From: Melampsora larici-populina 98AG31
Lineage: Eukaryota > Basidiomycota > Pucciniomycetes > Pucciniales > Melampsoraceae
Direction: 5' to 3'
NCBI RefSeq assembly: GCF_000204055.1
Contig: NW_006768793.1
Location: forward strand, 773,983 to 837,982
Length of the DNA: 64,000 nt
Shown: positions 23,225-34,100 of the stretch, in pieces
How positions within the stretch are numbered: the first letter of the stretch is position 1
How the letters are laid out: each line of letters opens with the position of its first letter
Translations under genes and position numbers: made by a program
Notes under the pieces: generated by a model
Database searches by the model: none
Told to the model about the DNA's origin: nothing
The model's input: the letters and a program-made list of their open reading frames with translations, nothing else

Positions 23225-26200
23225 GATTTCACAGGAAGCAGTGATGATGCCGGTAAATGTGATTGTGGACTGATGTCGCTAGTCAAGATGAAATGGGACG
23301 GCGATAAGTAAGATTGAACTGGTTGGTGATTGAAAAACTAGAAGACGGAATCTAAAAATTGATTAAGGAGGTAGGTCAATAAGATAACTGATTAGTGATG
23401 GTGGTGAATAAGAGCAAATTGGATAATAAGATCAAAGTGGATGATGCGGTTGAATAAGGCAAGAAAGAATCTAGAAAATGGTAGTCTAGAATTTGATGAA
23501 GGGGAGAAAGGTCAGTACCAGAAATGATCAAACTGATGTCTTTTATATCTATCAAGTGTGGACTTACTCGTGCCAGTGGATATTGATGTATTCATTTCTG
23601 TCCTTGATGACCCTTAATCCTGTTGATTGGTGGGGGAGAGGTTCCAAAGATGATGACGAGATCAAGTGATTGTGGTGAATTGAGACGATCGAGTATGTAT
23701 GGAGTCAACAGCATCTTGGGCTCGAGTCAGAGGGCATGGTCCTCTTACATGTTTGGGCGTAGAGGACATGGGGTTATACAGGTCATAGCGCTCGCTATTG
23801 TACCGCTCTGGGTGTGGACGCACCAGAAACAAGCTCGAGCGCTGCTCCTGTACCACTACTGAAAACTTCTAATTCCATGTAGGGCTGCGCGGCAGCCACT
23901 ACAAAAAGGACCCCTATTTTTAGTGGAAGTCGCGCAGCGCTTCCACTATCTATGGTGGCGCGATTTCGACGTTGTCTACGCTACCACCTCTACCCTCTCC
24001 TTCCACTGCTGAACTTCTTGAACTAGAATCTCGCCATTCACGACTGCCTTCTCCTATCGCTGCTAGTAATATCGATTCATCTGCTGTTTTACATTCACTG
24101 CCTGTTACTACTCCTGCTGAAACCACGTTATCACCTATACCCTCTATCACCTCTGCTGAAATCGTATCTCCGACATCTCCCGATTCCGTTTCGGAGTTAG
24201 CATCTGTAATCTCACGCTTAGATCTCAGAACGTCAACCATATCCCCAAACAAACCACTACAATCTAATAACGCTCCATCAATCACTTTTGACCTTTTCAC
24301 TATGACTAAGAGACTTGTTTTTAATCCAAACCCTGTTATTTTTCCTCAACGCATATTTCCGCCATCACAAATGACTCCGACGGACCCCCCATCATCAACA
24401 ATGTCGCCTGCCGATGAAGATTGTGCATCGCAAGCAATCGATCGAGCCTACAAATGTTTAACAACTGTTCTTAACTTCACTCACCTTGTCAAGGACGGAT
24501 CAAACTTTGTGTTATGGAAGAAGAACACGGCTCGTGCAATGAAGGGTTTACTACACATCATCGATTTCTGGGATAATCCTCTACGTGTTGAAAGTCTTAT
24601 AGACCAAGACCGTGACGGTCTCGCATCCGCCGTTATACTGAACACCATCCACAAAGATATCAAAAGACTTAACTGACTCTGCGAAAACTTCTTACGATGC
24701 AATGAAAGCCCTTCAACGTCATTTTCAACGAGGTGGCCGTACGAATCAATTCTCTCTTTTCACTCGTTTAATCAACTTACGTCTTGACCTAGATGAAGAT
24801 GGAATGCTCGCTCATATATCTCAAATCGACTCAATTGTATCGGAACTTGAATCCACTGGTTTTACATGGACCAGCGACTCGATTCGTGGATTACTCTACC
24901 AACTTCACATGCCAGCTGACATGACTAAGGAGATCAATAAAGAACTCGATGGGAAATTTGATGAATCTCACCTTAATTTCAAACTTGATGACATCAAATC
25001 GGCAATCCAAATCCATTTGGCAAGAGAGAAGACCGCTTCTGAAACAATCACTATCAACGTGTTAAGTACCAATTTTGAAGCAATGGCTATGAATCGTACC
25101 CCACCTGCTCGCCGAAATTTCAGTCAAAATCTCAATACGTCTATGAACCAAACTCCATTCCATTTCACTCCTATTTGCAACAACGCAATCAAGAAGATTG
25201 ATCCGATGAGATGGAGACGTGGTCCTGCGGCTATCACAGACAATGAGCACAAACGTAACAATACGGAGAATAAACCTCTTCCTATCCCTGGCTCTGCAGT
25301 GAAGGCGGTTAAGGATGGAGTGCAACAGTGTTTTTTCTGCGGCAAATTCGGTCACTCTTACCTTGATGCCACCAATCCGTGTGTACTTTACAACGGCAAT
25401 GGCGACCGAACGGGACCTCACTGGCGTGACTGGCGCCGTGTGGCTGTGGACGGTCAAACCCGCCAGTGGTACAGCATAGACGCCTTATACCCTCAATCTT
25501 ACGCTCGAGGTGCGCCTCAATCAAACCAAGGTCGTCAACCAATCAATGCAAGCTCAGTCGAGGTTCATGAACCCACTCATCAAATCGACGCATCTGCTTT
25601 GGACTGGAGTTCCGAGGGTTTTGGGCTTGTTGAGGATGGTAATGAAGTACCTTCCGAGTACTCCACTGAGTACTTGTTGTTCGATGGTGGTGCAACCGAT
25701 GCTGTAAGCAACAATTGGTCTATCCTGGCTAATTACCAGAGCCTTCCCCATCCAATTCCTATCAAGACAGCCACTAACGATTCTGATGCTGTCATAGTAG
25801 GTAAAGGTCAAATCAAGCTGAAGACCCCCTCAGGTGAAATAGCGGTGATTGAGGATGTATACTACTGCCCCAAGGCGACAACGACAATCATTTCACCTGG
25901 TGCATTGATAGCAAGTGGCGCAAAGGTATCGATGAATGGTGATAATAACTTTCAAATAAAATTAAAAGATGGCAAAATTATTTATGCAGTACACAAAAAT
26001 CGTAGATGGTTCATCCAAGCACGCAAAAGGCCTTGTCAATCTTGTTTTCTCTCTTCTCATTTAGTTTGTGCAATGAAGTCATCTGTTTCATCTTGTAAGT
26101 TATGGCATGCCCGTTTGGGTCATGTGTCAATGAGAGGAATTAGACGCTTGTTCAAGAACTCTGAGGAGTACGGCCTACCGAAGATCATTCACTCTGACGT

Positions 26201-29006
26201 GACTTGTGAGGATTGCCTTACATGTAAGAGCACGAGACAGAGAGTCTTAGGCAGCACACATCAAGATCCTGGCATCATGGAGGTTTTAGTAACTGATGTA
26301 GCAGGTCCTTTCACCCCATGTTTGACAGGTGAAAAACTGATGGTTACTTTTAGGGACATTGCATCAACTTTCTCGGAGATCCAAATCATAAAGCACAAGT
26401 CCGAGGTACAGCAACGCTTAATTCATGTTATCAAGAAATGGGAGAGGGAAACAGGCCGCAAGATAAAGATAGTAAGGTCTGATAGGGGTGGAGAATATAT
26501 CGGCAACAGCTTGGACAAGTGGCTGAAAGAAGAAGGTATCACTCATGAATTTTCAAATCCATACGAACCAGAACAAAACGGAAACACGGAAAGGCTGAAC
26601 AGAACTCTTGGAGAAATGGCGAGAACTATTTTATCATCAAGTAAATTACCGAATAATTTCTGGAACTTTGCTTATCTGACAGCGGCACATCTCCATAATC
26701 GACTACCCAATTCAATCACCAAGGACAACACACCGTACGAAATGTTTCATGGGGTGAAGCCGAAATTAGATTCACTATGCACATTTGGTAGTACCGCTTT
26801 TGTCCACATTCACAAAGGACAACGATCGCCTGGAAAGCTGGAAGATAGAGGAAGAAAATGCAAGATGGTTGGATACATTGCAGGTGGTAAAGGATGGATG
26901 TTTTATGATGAAAAAAGGAAGACTGTTTTTCCCTCAGCTATTGCCAAATTTCCTTATGAAGATGACTCAGTAGAATCAAACGTACAACTAAACCCCACCA
27001 CATCTGAATCACTTAATAAAATCATGAACAAAGAAGCTCCGTCAAAAGGCCGACTGCAACATATTATCAATGCCCTAAAGCTAGGAGATTTCTCTGAAGA
27101 AATCAAGATAGACAAACAAGATGTCGCTGCAACTCATGCACTAAGCGGCAACGACTACCTAAAGATACTTCAACCCCCATGTTCGTATGCTGAAGCGATG
27201 AGGTCAACTGACGAATGCAAGTGGAAAGAGGCATGTGATGCTGAAATGGACATGATGAGGAAGATGAGAGTTTGGGAGGTTGTAGACAAGCCTGACGGAA
27301 TGGTATCAATTGGTCTTAAGTGGGTATTCACATATAAGAAAGTAGACGATGACGGTAACCCAAAAAAATTCAAAGCACGATTAGTCGCAAAAGGTTATAG
27401 CCAAAAGGAAGGTATTGATTACACCGAAACTTTTGCACCCACCGCAACCTTTCCTGGATTACGAATAATGCTGACCGTCGCTGCGTATCAGAAATGGCCA
27501 GTCCACTCTTTCGACATCACATCAGCATACCTCCATAGCGACATCGACTCCATTGTATACTTTTCGATACCTACTGGATACATGTGTGATGCACGGAAGA
27601 AAAACAAAGTTCTCAAAGCTCTGAAGGCGCTATACGGAACTAAACAAGGGGCTTGTTGCTGGTGGAAGCACATTCATGCTATTCTCAAGGCCCTAGGATT
27701 CACTGTTAGCCAATACGATCAATCACTTTACATCTATCGACGCGGTTCTGACACATGCATCATATGGCTTCACAGCGATGATGGTTGCGTCACCGGGAGC
27801 TCGGAAAAATTACTATCTGAAATTCACGAAGCAATGAAGGAGAAACTATTGATCAAGTGGGAGGAGAATTTAGATCAAATCGTGGGTGTTAACGTGTCGA
27901 GAGAAGAGGATGGTAGTTTTAAGTTATCTCAACCCGGTTTGACCAAGAAAATAATAAAATCATTTTTACCAGATGAGCGTACCACAAAAACTCCCATGAA
28001 TTCACAGAAAATACCAACATCACCTAATGAAGATGAAGAACGTGTGGATAGTGAGAGATACCTATCAGCAATTGGATGTTTGAATTACTTATCAGTAGCA
28101 ACTAGACCTGACATCACGTACACAGTCAACTACTTGGCAAGATTCTCATCTGATCCCCAACGTCAACACTGGGCGGCAATTGAACATCTCATCCGTTACT
28201 TGAATACCACAGGTCCTAAAGAATTAATGATCAAACCGTTACGAAGTCAAGTTGATACACCGCTGCACACCTATGTCGATGCAAATTGGGGAGGCGAAGG
28301 AGCACGTTCATCTCATGGATTTATTACCTACTTCCTCAACTGCCCCATCTCGTGGACCTCGAAATGCCAGACATGTGTAGCATCTTCAACCTGTCACGCT
28401 GAATATATGGCGATGGGGACGGCCTGTCGTGATGCTGTATGGTTGAGAAATCTGGTCGAGGATGTGACAGGTGAAGGCAACATTATCAACATGCACTGCG
28501 ATAACACCTCAGCGATTCATGTAGCCAGCGACAACTCCTCAAACAAACGCACACGTCACACTGATCGAGAATTCTACTATATCAATGAACAAGTCTACAA
28601 AGGACAAGTTTTCTTGAAATGGATAGACACAAAGTCCCAACGAGCCGACATCTTAACAAAATCTCTGGGCCCGACTCTGCATGAAGCCGGGATGAAGAAC
28701 TTAAGACTTAAAGATTAATCATTTATTGTCAATGTTCAAAGACTATCTTCATGTTTTGATTTTTTCCGTTATATTTTTTATGATTGTTATTGTAAAGGAG
28801 GCAATGTTTCTGGCAAAAGAAATAATCCCGAGCCTTGAGCAGGGCAACAGATTCCAGATAATATTTGTCCTACCTATTTCAGTTTGTTATTTTTTATTTT
28901 TTATTTGCGTTCATTTTGTGAAACATGCTTGTCATGACTATTTTTTGTTTTTTTTCTTTTCTTGGTTTTGTTTCTAATGGGTGTCTGTGACTTGTCGTGG
29001 GGGGGG

Positions 29007-29323
29007 TGTTGTAGTAGTCACGTGACATGGCACGACTGCGGCACAGACTGTCTCACGCTCTGGTGAACAAAACCCAGCCTGACTCTGATTTCGAGATTCC
29101 ACATCATCATATGTGGAATCTAAATCTTCTTGCTTACTTTTGTACTTTGTCTATTCACAATAGGTACATTACATCATCATATGTGGAATCTAAATCTTCT
29201 TGCTTACTTTTGTACAGTCGATTTCAGAAACCATGGAAACATTTGCCCGCCAAATTTGAGCAAATTGGCGCGGAATTCTTTCCAAGCTTTGTGCAATTGA
29301 CTGTACTTTGTCTATTCACAATA
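29007..29323 (+). repeat. copia 3' LTR, split by a MITE
   Basis: 317 bp including the 89-bp MITE and its TA copy; 226 bp without them. It differs from the 5' LTR at about two sites (T/C near 29091 and the last C changed to T). Confidence 0.93.
29215..29303. mobile_element. 89-bp palindromic MITE in the 3' LTR
   Basis: The ends read CAGTCGATTTCAGAAA and CAGTCAATTGCACAAA as inverted repeats, with TA on both sides (29213-29214 and 29304-29305). The empty site is seen three times nearby: twice in the 5' LTR and once in the other internal repeat of this LTR, all reading TTTTGTACTTTGTC. Nearly the whole element folds on itself, with CGCCAAATTTG facing CAAATTGGCG at the centre. Confidence 0.9.
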
Positions 29324-29512
29324 GACAGGTCGTCTTGGGTGGTTTTAGGTCGGGTACTTCCTCTGGGGAGATTCTTGTCTTTTACCACGAATTCGCAACT
29401 TGTCACGTGACCTGGTCCGTGACTGCGCCAGTAGTTGTCCAAATTTCAAAAATCCATCATCACAACTTTTTCGACACCCTCGACTCACCTTCCTCACGCG
29501 ATAGCGGTTGGC

Positions 29513-31189
29513 ATGGAGGTCGACAACGTGTCGGACACGGGCCAAAAGAAGCAGGGGCCTGAAAGCATCACTACCCCAACTCGAAACGCGTCCAGCGCGT
29601 TTATTAACCCCGTTGGGTCCAAAGAACCGGCCAAAACGACCAACCCCTTACCCCCTCTCGTCTTTGACAAAGCGAAGCTGAGTCAAGGACTCAACTCCTC
29701 TTTGATTCAAACTTCCGACCTGGGAAACTTCTCGAAGAAGAGATCCCGATTAGAAACTCCCGGTACAACTGCAGAATATCAAGCAGCCGAGTTATCTGGA
29801 ACCCCACGATTGGAACGCTTGCGAGATCTTTTCCCAGGAGGTTCCGAACCCAATTCTCTTAAGGAGGTGGTAGGAAAACTCCTGGAAGTGATCAAAGCCG
29901 CTTTCCCCCTCGCCAACAAGTCAAAATCAACCAAAAAGATGACGGTTGATGTTGAATCGGCCGCGGACATCCTTGTCTTAACTGGATCGGTATATGATCG
30001 AGTCATGTACGAAGATGCTCGCCGCAACTTCACAACTCCTGAATCACTTATGGGACCTCAAACAACCGGCTGTCCCATTATATTCAAGGGACGGGAGACC
30101 GAAGATAAATTGGACGCCTTGATTGAACAAGTAGCACTTCTCGCATCGAAAGTAAGCGACACACCTACGCAATCAAAAACAAAAGGACCACAAGCGCCTT
30201 CATACGCTCTAGCGGCCTCCAAGCATGCCCCAACCACCAACAACACAAAGGGAAATACAACCCAAGCGCACCAACAACCGCCAAAACAAGCACCCAGATT
30301 AAAGGCAACAAACGCCATCACCCTTGTTCACGAACCGGGGTCTGATATCACACACCCGGGTCTGTCGAACGCCAAACTCATAAAAGAGCTCAACGTTGCG
30401 TTTTGAGCATACAACATCAAAATGAAACCGGACGACAAGGAGGCCATTGAAATAAAAAACGCCCGCCGACACCCGTCAAATGACATCGAAATCTACTTCA
30501 AAACCTCAGCACACGCTGCTAAGGTTCGCGAAGCCCCTCATACATGGGTAAAAGGGTTTTCTAAAACCCTAACAATGAAGGAAGCCCGTCATGAGATCAT
30601 TGTGAATGGTATTCCTACGACTTTTGATCCCAATATCCAAGATCATGTAGAAGAACTCCAAACATGCAATGGAAATCTCCTCAAAGATATGATTTTTGTG
30701 CGTTGGCTCAACCCAAAAGTGGTGGATGACCCCAACAAGAGACACTCATCAATCCTGATAGGATTAAAAAGTGAGGACCAAGTGCAGCAATGCATTAACA
30801 ACAAGATTTGGCACAGTAGAGGTAAGCATATTACTACCAGAAGCGGCCCACCACCGAAGAGATGCTATAACTGCCAGAAATCAGGCCACACGGCACCATC
30901 GTGCCCACTGGATCCTCTGTGTCCCTTCTGTGGAGACAAACATCATTCTCACAACTGTCCCCAGAAGGGGAAAACAGAAATGAAATGCACTGCTTGTGCA
31001 AGGAAAAAGGTGAGCCTAGAACCCACGACTAACCTCAAAACCTTCTTTGCTTCCAACCCAGCAGACATAGTCCATCACCCTTTCAGCCCAACATTCCCAA
31101 CAAGGATAGCAGCTAGCTACCCTCCCTACAACCCAAGCGGATCCCCAAAGATCATTATCATAGAAAGCAGCGAAATGAACATGTCTTAA
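29513..31189 (+). pseudogene. LINE ORF1 (gag-like), one in-frame stop
   Basis: ATG at 29513 opens a frame that runs to TAA 31187-31189, broken once by TGA at 30404-30406; the frame before and after is the same. The second part has two consecutive zinc knuckles (CYNCQKSGHTAPSC and CPFCGDKHHSHNC), the nucleic-acid binding end of LINE ORF1 proteins, followed by a Cys-x2-Cys near residue 530. The N-terminal part is basic and low in complexity. The stop may be a CGA to TGA change in a TCG context, or a real readthrough site; a fixed lesion is more likely. Confidence 0.82.
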
Positions 31190-34100
31190 TGTTGGAACAA
31201 CGCCTGCTAGAACTTTTAAAATCACAAGATACATCGGCGATACTTCAGCTCAACTGTCAACGCTCACAACACGTAATGCATTCCTTATTTAATCACGATC
31301 TTACTAATAAATTTTCCATCATAGCTCTTCAAGAACCACATATCAATAGACTCGACTACCTACCCCCCAACCAAAACAATTGGATCCTTATAAGTCCAAC
31401 ACCAGCAGCTAAAAACGAAGAGTCACGCCCGAGGGTGTGTTTATACATCCGTCGAGACCTTCAAGCCGCATTAAATCCTATCACTTCACCATCAAGAAAC
31501 GTATCAGCCTGTACAATAACAATTAACGATTTTTCCTTTCTAATCACAAATGTCTATAACGCACCAAAATCCTTCTCAGGATTTGAGGAGTGGGACCAAC
31601 TAACGACTTCTTTACCACTTTCCCTCCAACTGTTACCAACGATTGTTGTAACAGACGCTAATTTACACTCACCAGCGTGGAACCCCACCCACAACAAAAC
31701 ACACGAAAAATCAGCCGACAAACTAATTGAACTCATGTCAAAATGGGACCTACGACTGAGATCACCAGCTGGAATACCAACTTTCGGCATGAGTTCCACA
31801 ACCACCAGAGGCACCACGATTGATCTAGTCTGGGTCAACAAACAGCTAGACGATGCCATCCAGACCTGCCTCGTGGACACAGACGATGTCACGAATCAGT
31901 TCTCGGATCATCAATCCATCATAACAACATTCAGAACAACACCTCAAGATTCACAAGCAAACGACCAAGACACGATCAGACAAAAGAATTGGAAGAAAGT
32001 GGAAACTCAAGACTTATTACTCAAACTCAGAACGACTCTACCAAAGGTAACGAGACTAACCACACAGGATGAAATTGACGCCTTTGACAGGAGCCTACGA
32101 AATACCATCACCAACGCTCTGAACAACAACTCGCCCAACAGACCTCCACCGGGAAAACACAAACACTGGTGGAGGCCTGAAGTCCTGGAGCCACTCAGAA
32201 AAGAAGCAAAACGCCTACACCGAAAATTCAAAGCTGAGAAAACGGAAGAAAACAATATAGCCTATAAAAAAGCCCGAAACACATTCAACAAGAAAGTAGA
32301 CAAAATGAAAGAGGCCAGTTGGAAAACTTACCTGTTGACTTTAACACACGAAACGCTCTTCCAGGCAAAGAAGTTTGCCTCAGGTAGGAAACCATCATCT
32401 TTAGTCAATACACTAATCTCAACTTCAGGTACGGTATGCTCAACCAACGACGAAAAATCCGAACTCTTGTTCCACACCACGTGCGTGGCCACAGCGCCTT
32501 GCAGGATAGAAGAGTCAGACATCCTCCAATTCCCGCTCGACACAGAAACCCGACTTACGGACCCCACCATGCCCGACTTTTACTCATATCTCTCAGAAGA
32601 AAACATAAAGAGTGTAATAACAAGTGTTCCGCCGCTTAAAGCACCAGGCGCTGACATGCTTCAAAATTGGGTATGGCAGAAGATTTGGCAACAAGTCAAG
32701 ACTCACTTACGTTCACTTTTCTTACAGATCACAGAACTAGGCCTTATTCCAACGGATTGGAAACACGCCAAAACCATCATGATCCCAAAACCGGGAAAAC
32801 CAGACTACACGGCCGCCTCAGCATATCGACCAATAGCGCTGCTGCTCACGGTGAGTAAAATCTACGAAAAGCTGCTGACAAAGCATCTTTCTGAGCAGGT
32901 AGAAAAGAAAAGATTACTCCATGAATGCCACTACGGAGGCAGACCCAACAAATCAGGACACGAGGCGCTTGTACATCTAGTCTCCTGGATCCGAAAAGAA
33001 TGGTCCAAAGGTAAACTAGTGGGTGCACTTTTTGCTGATGTTAAATCTGCATTCCCTTCAGTACACCACCCGAGACTCCTCTCAATTCTCGAGAAGAAAG
33101 GCTTCCATAGCCAAACAATCAACTTACTTCACAATTTCCTGAATAACCGTTGCACCACGCTCTCATTCAATGGATACGAATCAACACCCTTTGAATTGAC
33201 ACACGGTCTACCGCAAGGATCTCCATTATCACCACTACTCTATCTCATCTACAACAACACCCTACTAGAAACCACGGATAACATCAAAACAGCTACAGCC
33301 TTAGGATTTATAGATGACGTTGTCCTTCTTTCAACCGCTTCTGACACACACCAATTGCGCTCACAAATGCAGACGCTAGCTTACAGACAGAACGCCTGGG
33401 CGAAAGACCACGGGGCCATCTTCGACGCAAAAAAGACTTTCTGGGTCATTTTTAGCCCAAAAGACATCAACAAACCACCAACAATCAACTTCGCCAACAG
33501 GAACAACATTCCACCCGAGAAAAAGGCTAAATGGCTAGGTATCACTATTGATGATAAGCTAACCTTCTCCCAACACAGAAACGAGATTCTAACAAAAGGC
33601 CGACAACGTGCAGGCTTTTTGGCAACACTTTCAAAGGTAGAATGGGGTATATCCCCCAAGCTTATGAACACACTAATTACCACAACTGTCCACACAGCCC
33701 TAGACTACGGATTAGCAGCGTGGTTACCATTTGAACCACCAAATTATTTCATTACGAGCCTCACAGCAATAGACAACACGTGCGCAAGGGTGGCGCTGGG
33801 AGCACTGAAGACAACACCAGGAATCTTCCTTGCACACGACGCCAACCTCACCCCAACAAAAATCCGACTTCAAAGCAAAATAATGAACTTTATGGCAACG
33901 GCACTGACAAAACCGTCACACTCTCCTATCTTTAGTTTTGTCAAACAGGTGCAGAACTCAAACCCAAAATGCCACCACAATCCTTTCCACCGGTTCTTTC
34001 AACACCCGGTCAGCAAAGAACTAGAAGAATTTATACAACAACTTCCCCTCAACCCGTCCGACATCCTGACAAGACCATCCAACTATTCAACGATCATACA

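Larger units (their letters stand above)
19476..23974 (-). mobile_element. hAT-like DNA transposon inserted in copia gag
   Basis: A 15-bp perfect terminal inverted repeat (CAACGTCGAAATCGC) lies at both ends, flanked by a 7-bp direct repeat TCTACGC (19469-19475 and 23975-23981). Excision of element plus one repeat rejoins the gag frame exactly. Length is 4499 bp. The only large gene is a hAT-type transposase on the minus strand. hAT elements usually make 8-bp duplications, so 7 bp is unusual. Confidence 0.92.
19124..28718 (+). pseudogene. copia gag-pol polyprotein, interrupted
   Basis: The gag start (ATG 19124, Pro/Ser-rich) is cut at 19475 by the hAT element and resumes at 23975 in the same frame. 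An extra A in the run 24662-24665 then shifts the frame; the rest is open from there to 28718. Seen in order in the long part: a zinc-knuckle-like CFFCGKFGH; a protease-like FDGGATD; pre-integrase WHARLGHVSMRG; integrase with VTDVAGPF and RSDRGGEY; reverse transcriptase with KARLVAKGY, SFDITSAYLHSDID and a catalytic HSDD where YVDD is usual; and copia RNase H with YVDANWGG, SSTCHAEYMA and the C-terminal RADILTKSL. The frameshift lies inside the gag N-terminal domain rather than at a gag/pol border, so I take it as a lesion rather than programmed frameshifting. With the hAT insertion this copy cannot make its polyprotein. Confidence 0.9.
18842..29323 (+). mobile_element. Full-length Ty1/copia retrotransposon with nested insertions
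   Basis: Two LTRs of 226 bp (the second enlarged by a MITE), beginning TGTTG and ending CAACA or CAATA, are bounded by the 5-bp duplication GACAG (18837-18841 and 29324-29328). A primer binding site follows the 5' LTR and a G-run (28999-29006) precedes the 3' LTR. Gene order is gag, protease, integrase, reverse transcriptase, RNase H, as in copia. Removing the hAT element (4499 bp plus 7-bp duplication) and the MITE (89 plus 2 bp) leaves 5885 bp. The LTRs differ at only about 2 of 226 sites, so insertion is recent. Confidence 0.95.

Noticed and set aside
24662..24665. Programmed frameshift site in copia gag
   Set aside because: It is a plain A-run inside the conserved gag N-terminal domain, not between gag and pol; a one-base insertion explains it better.
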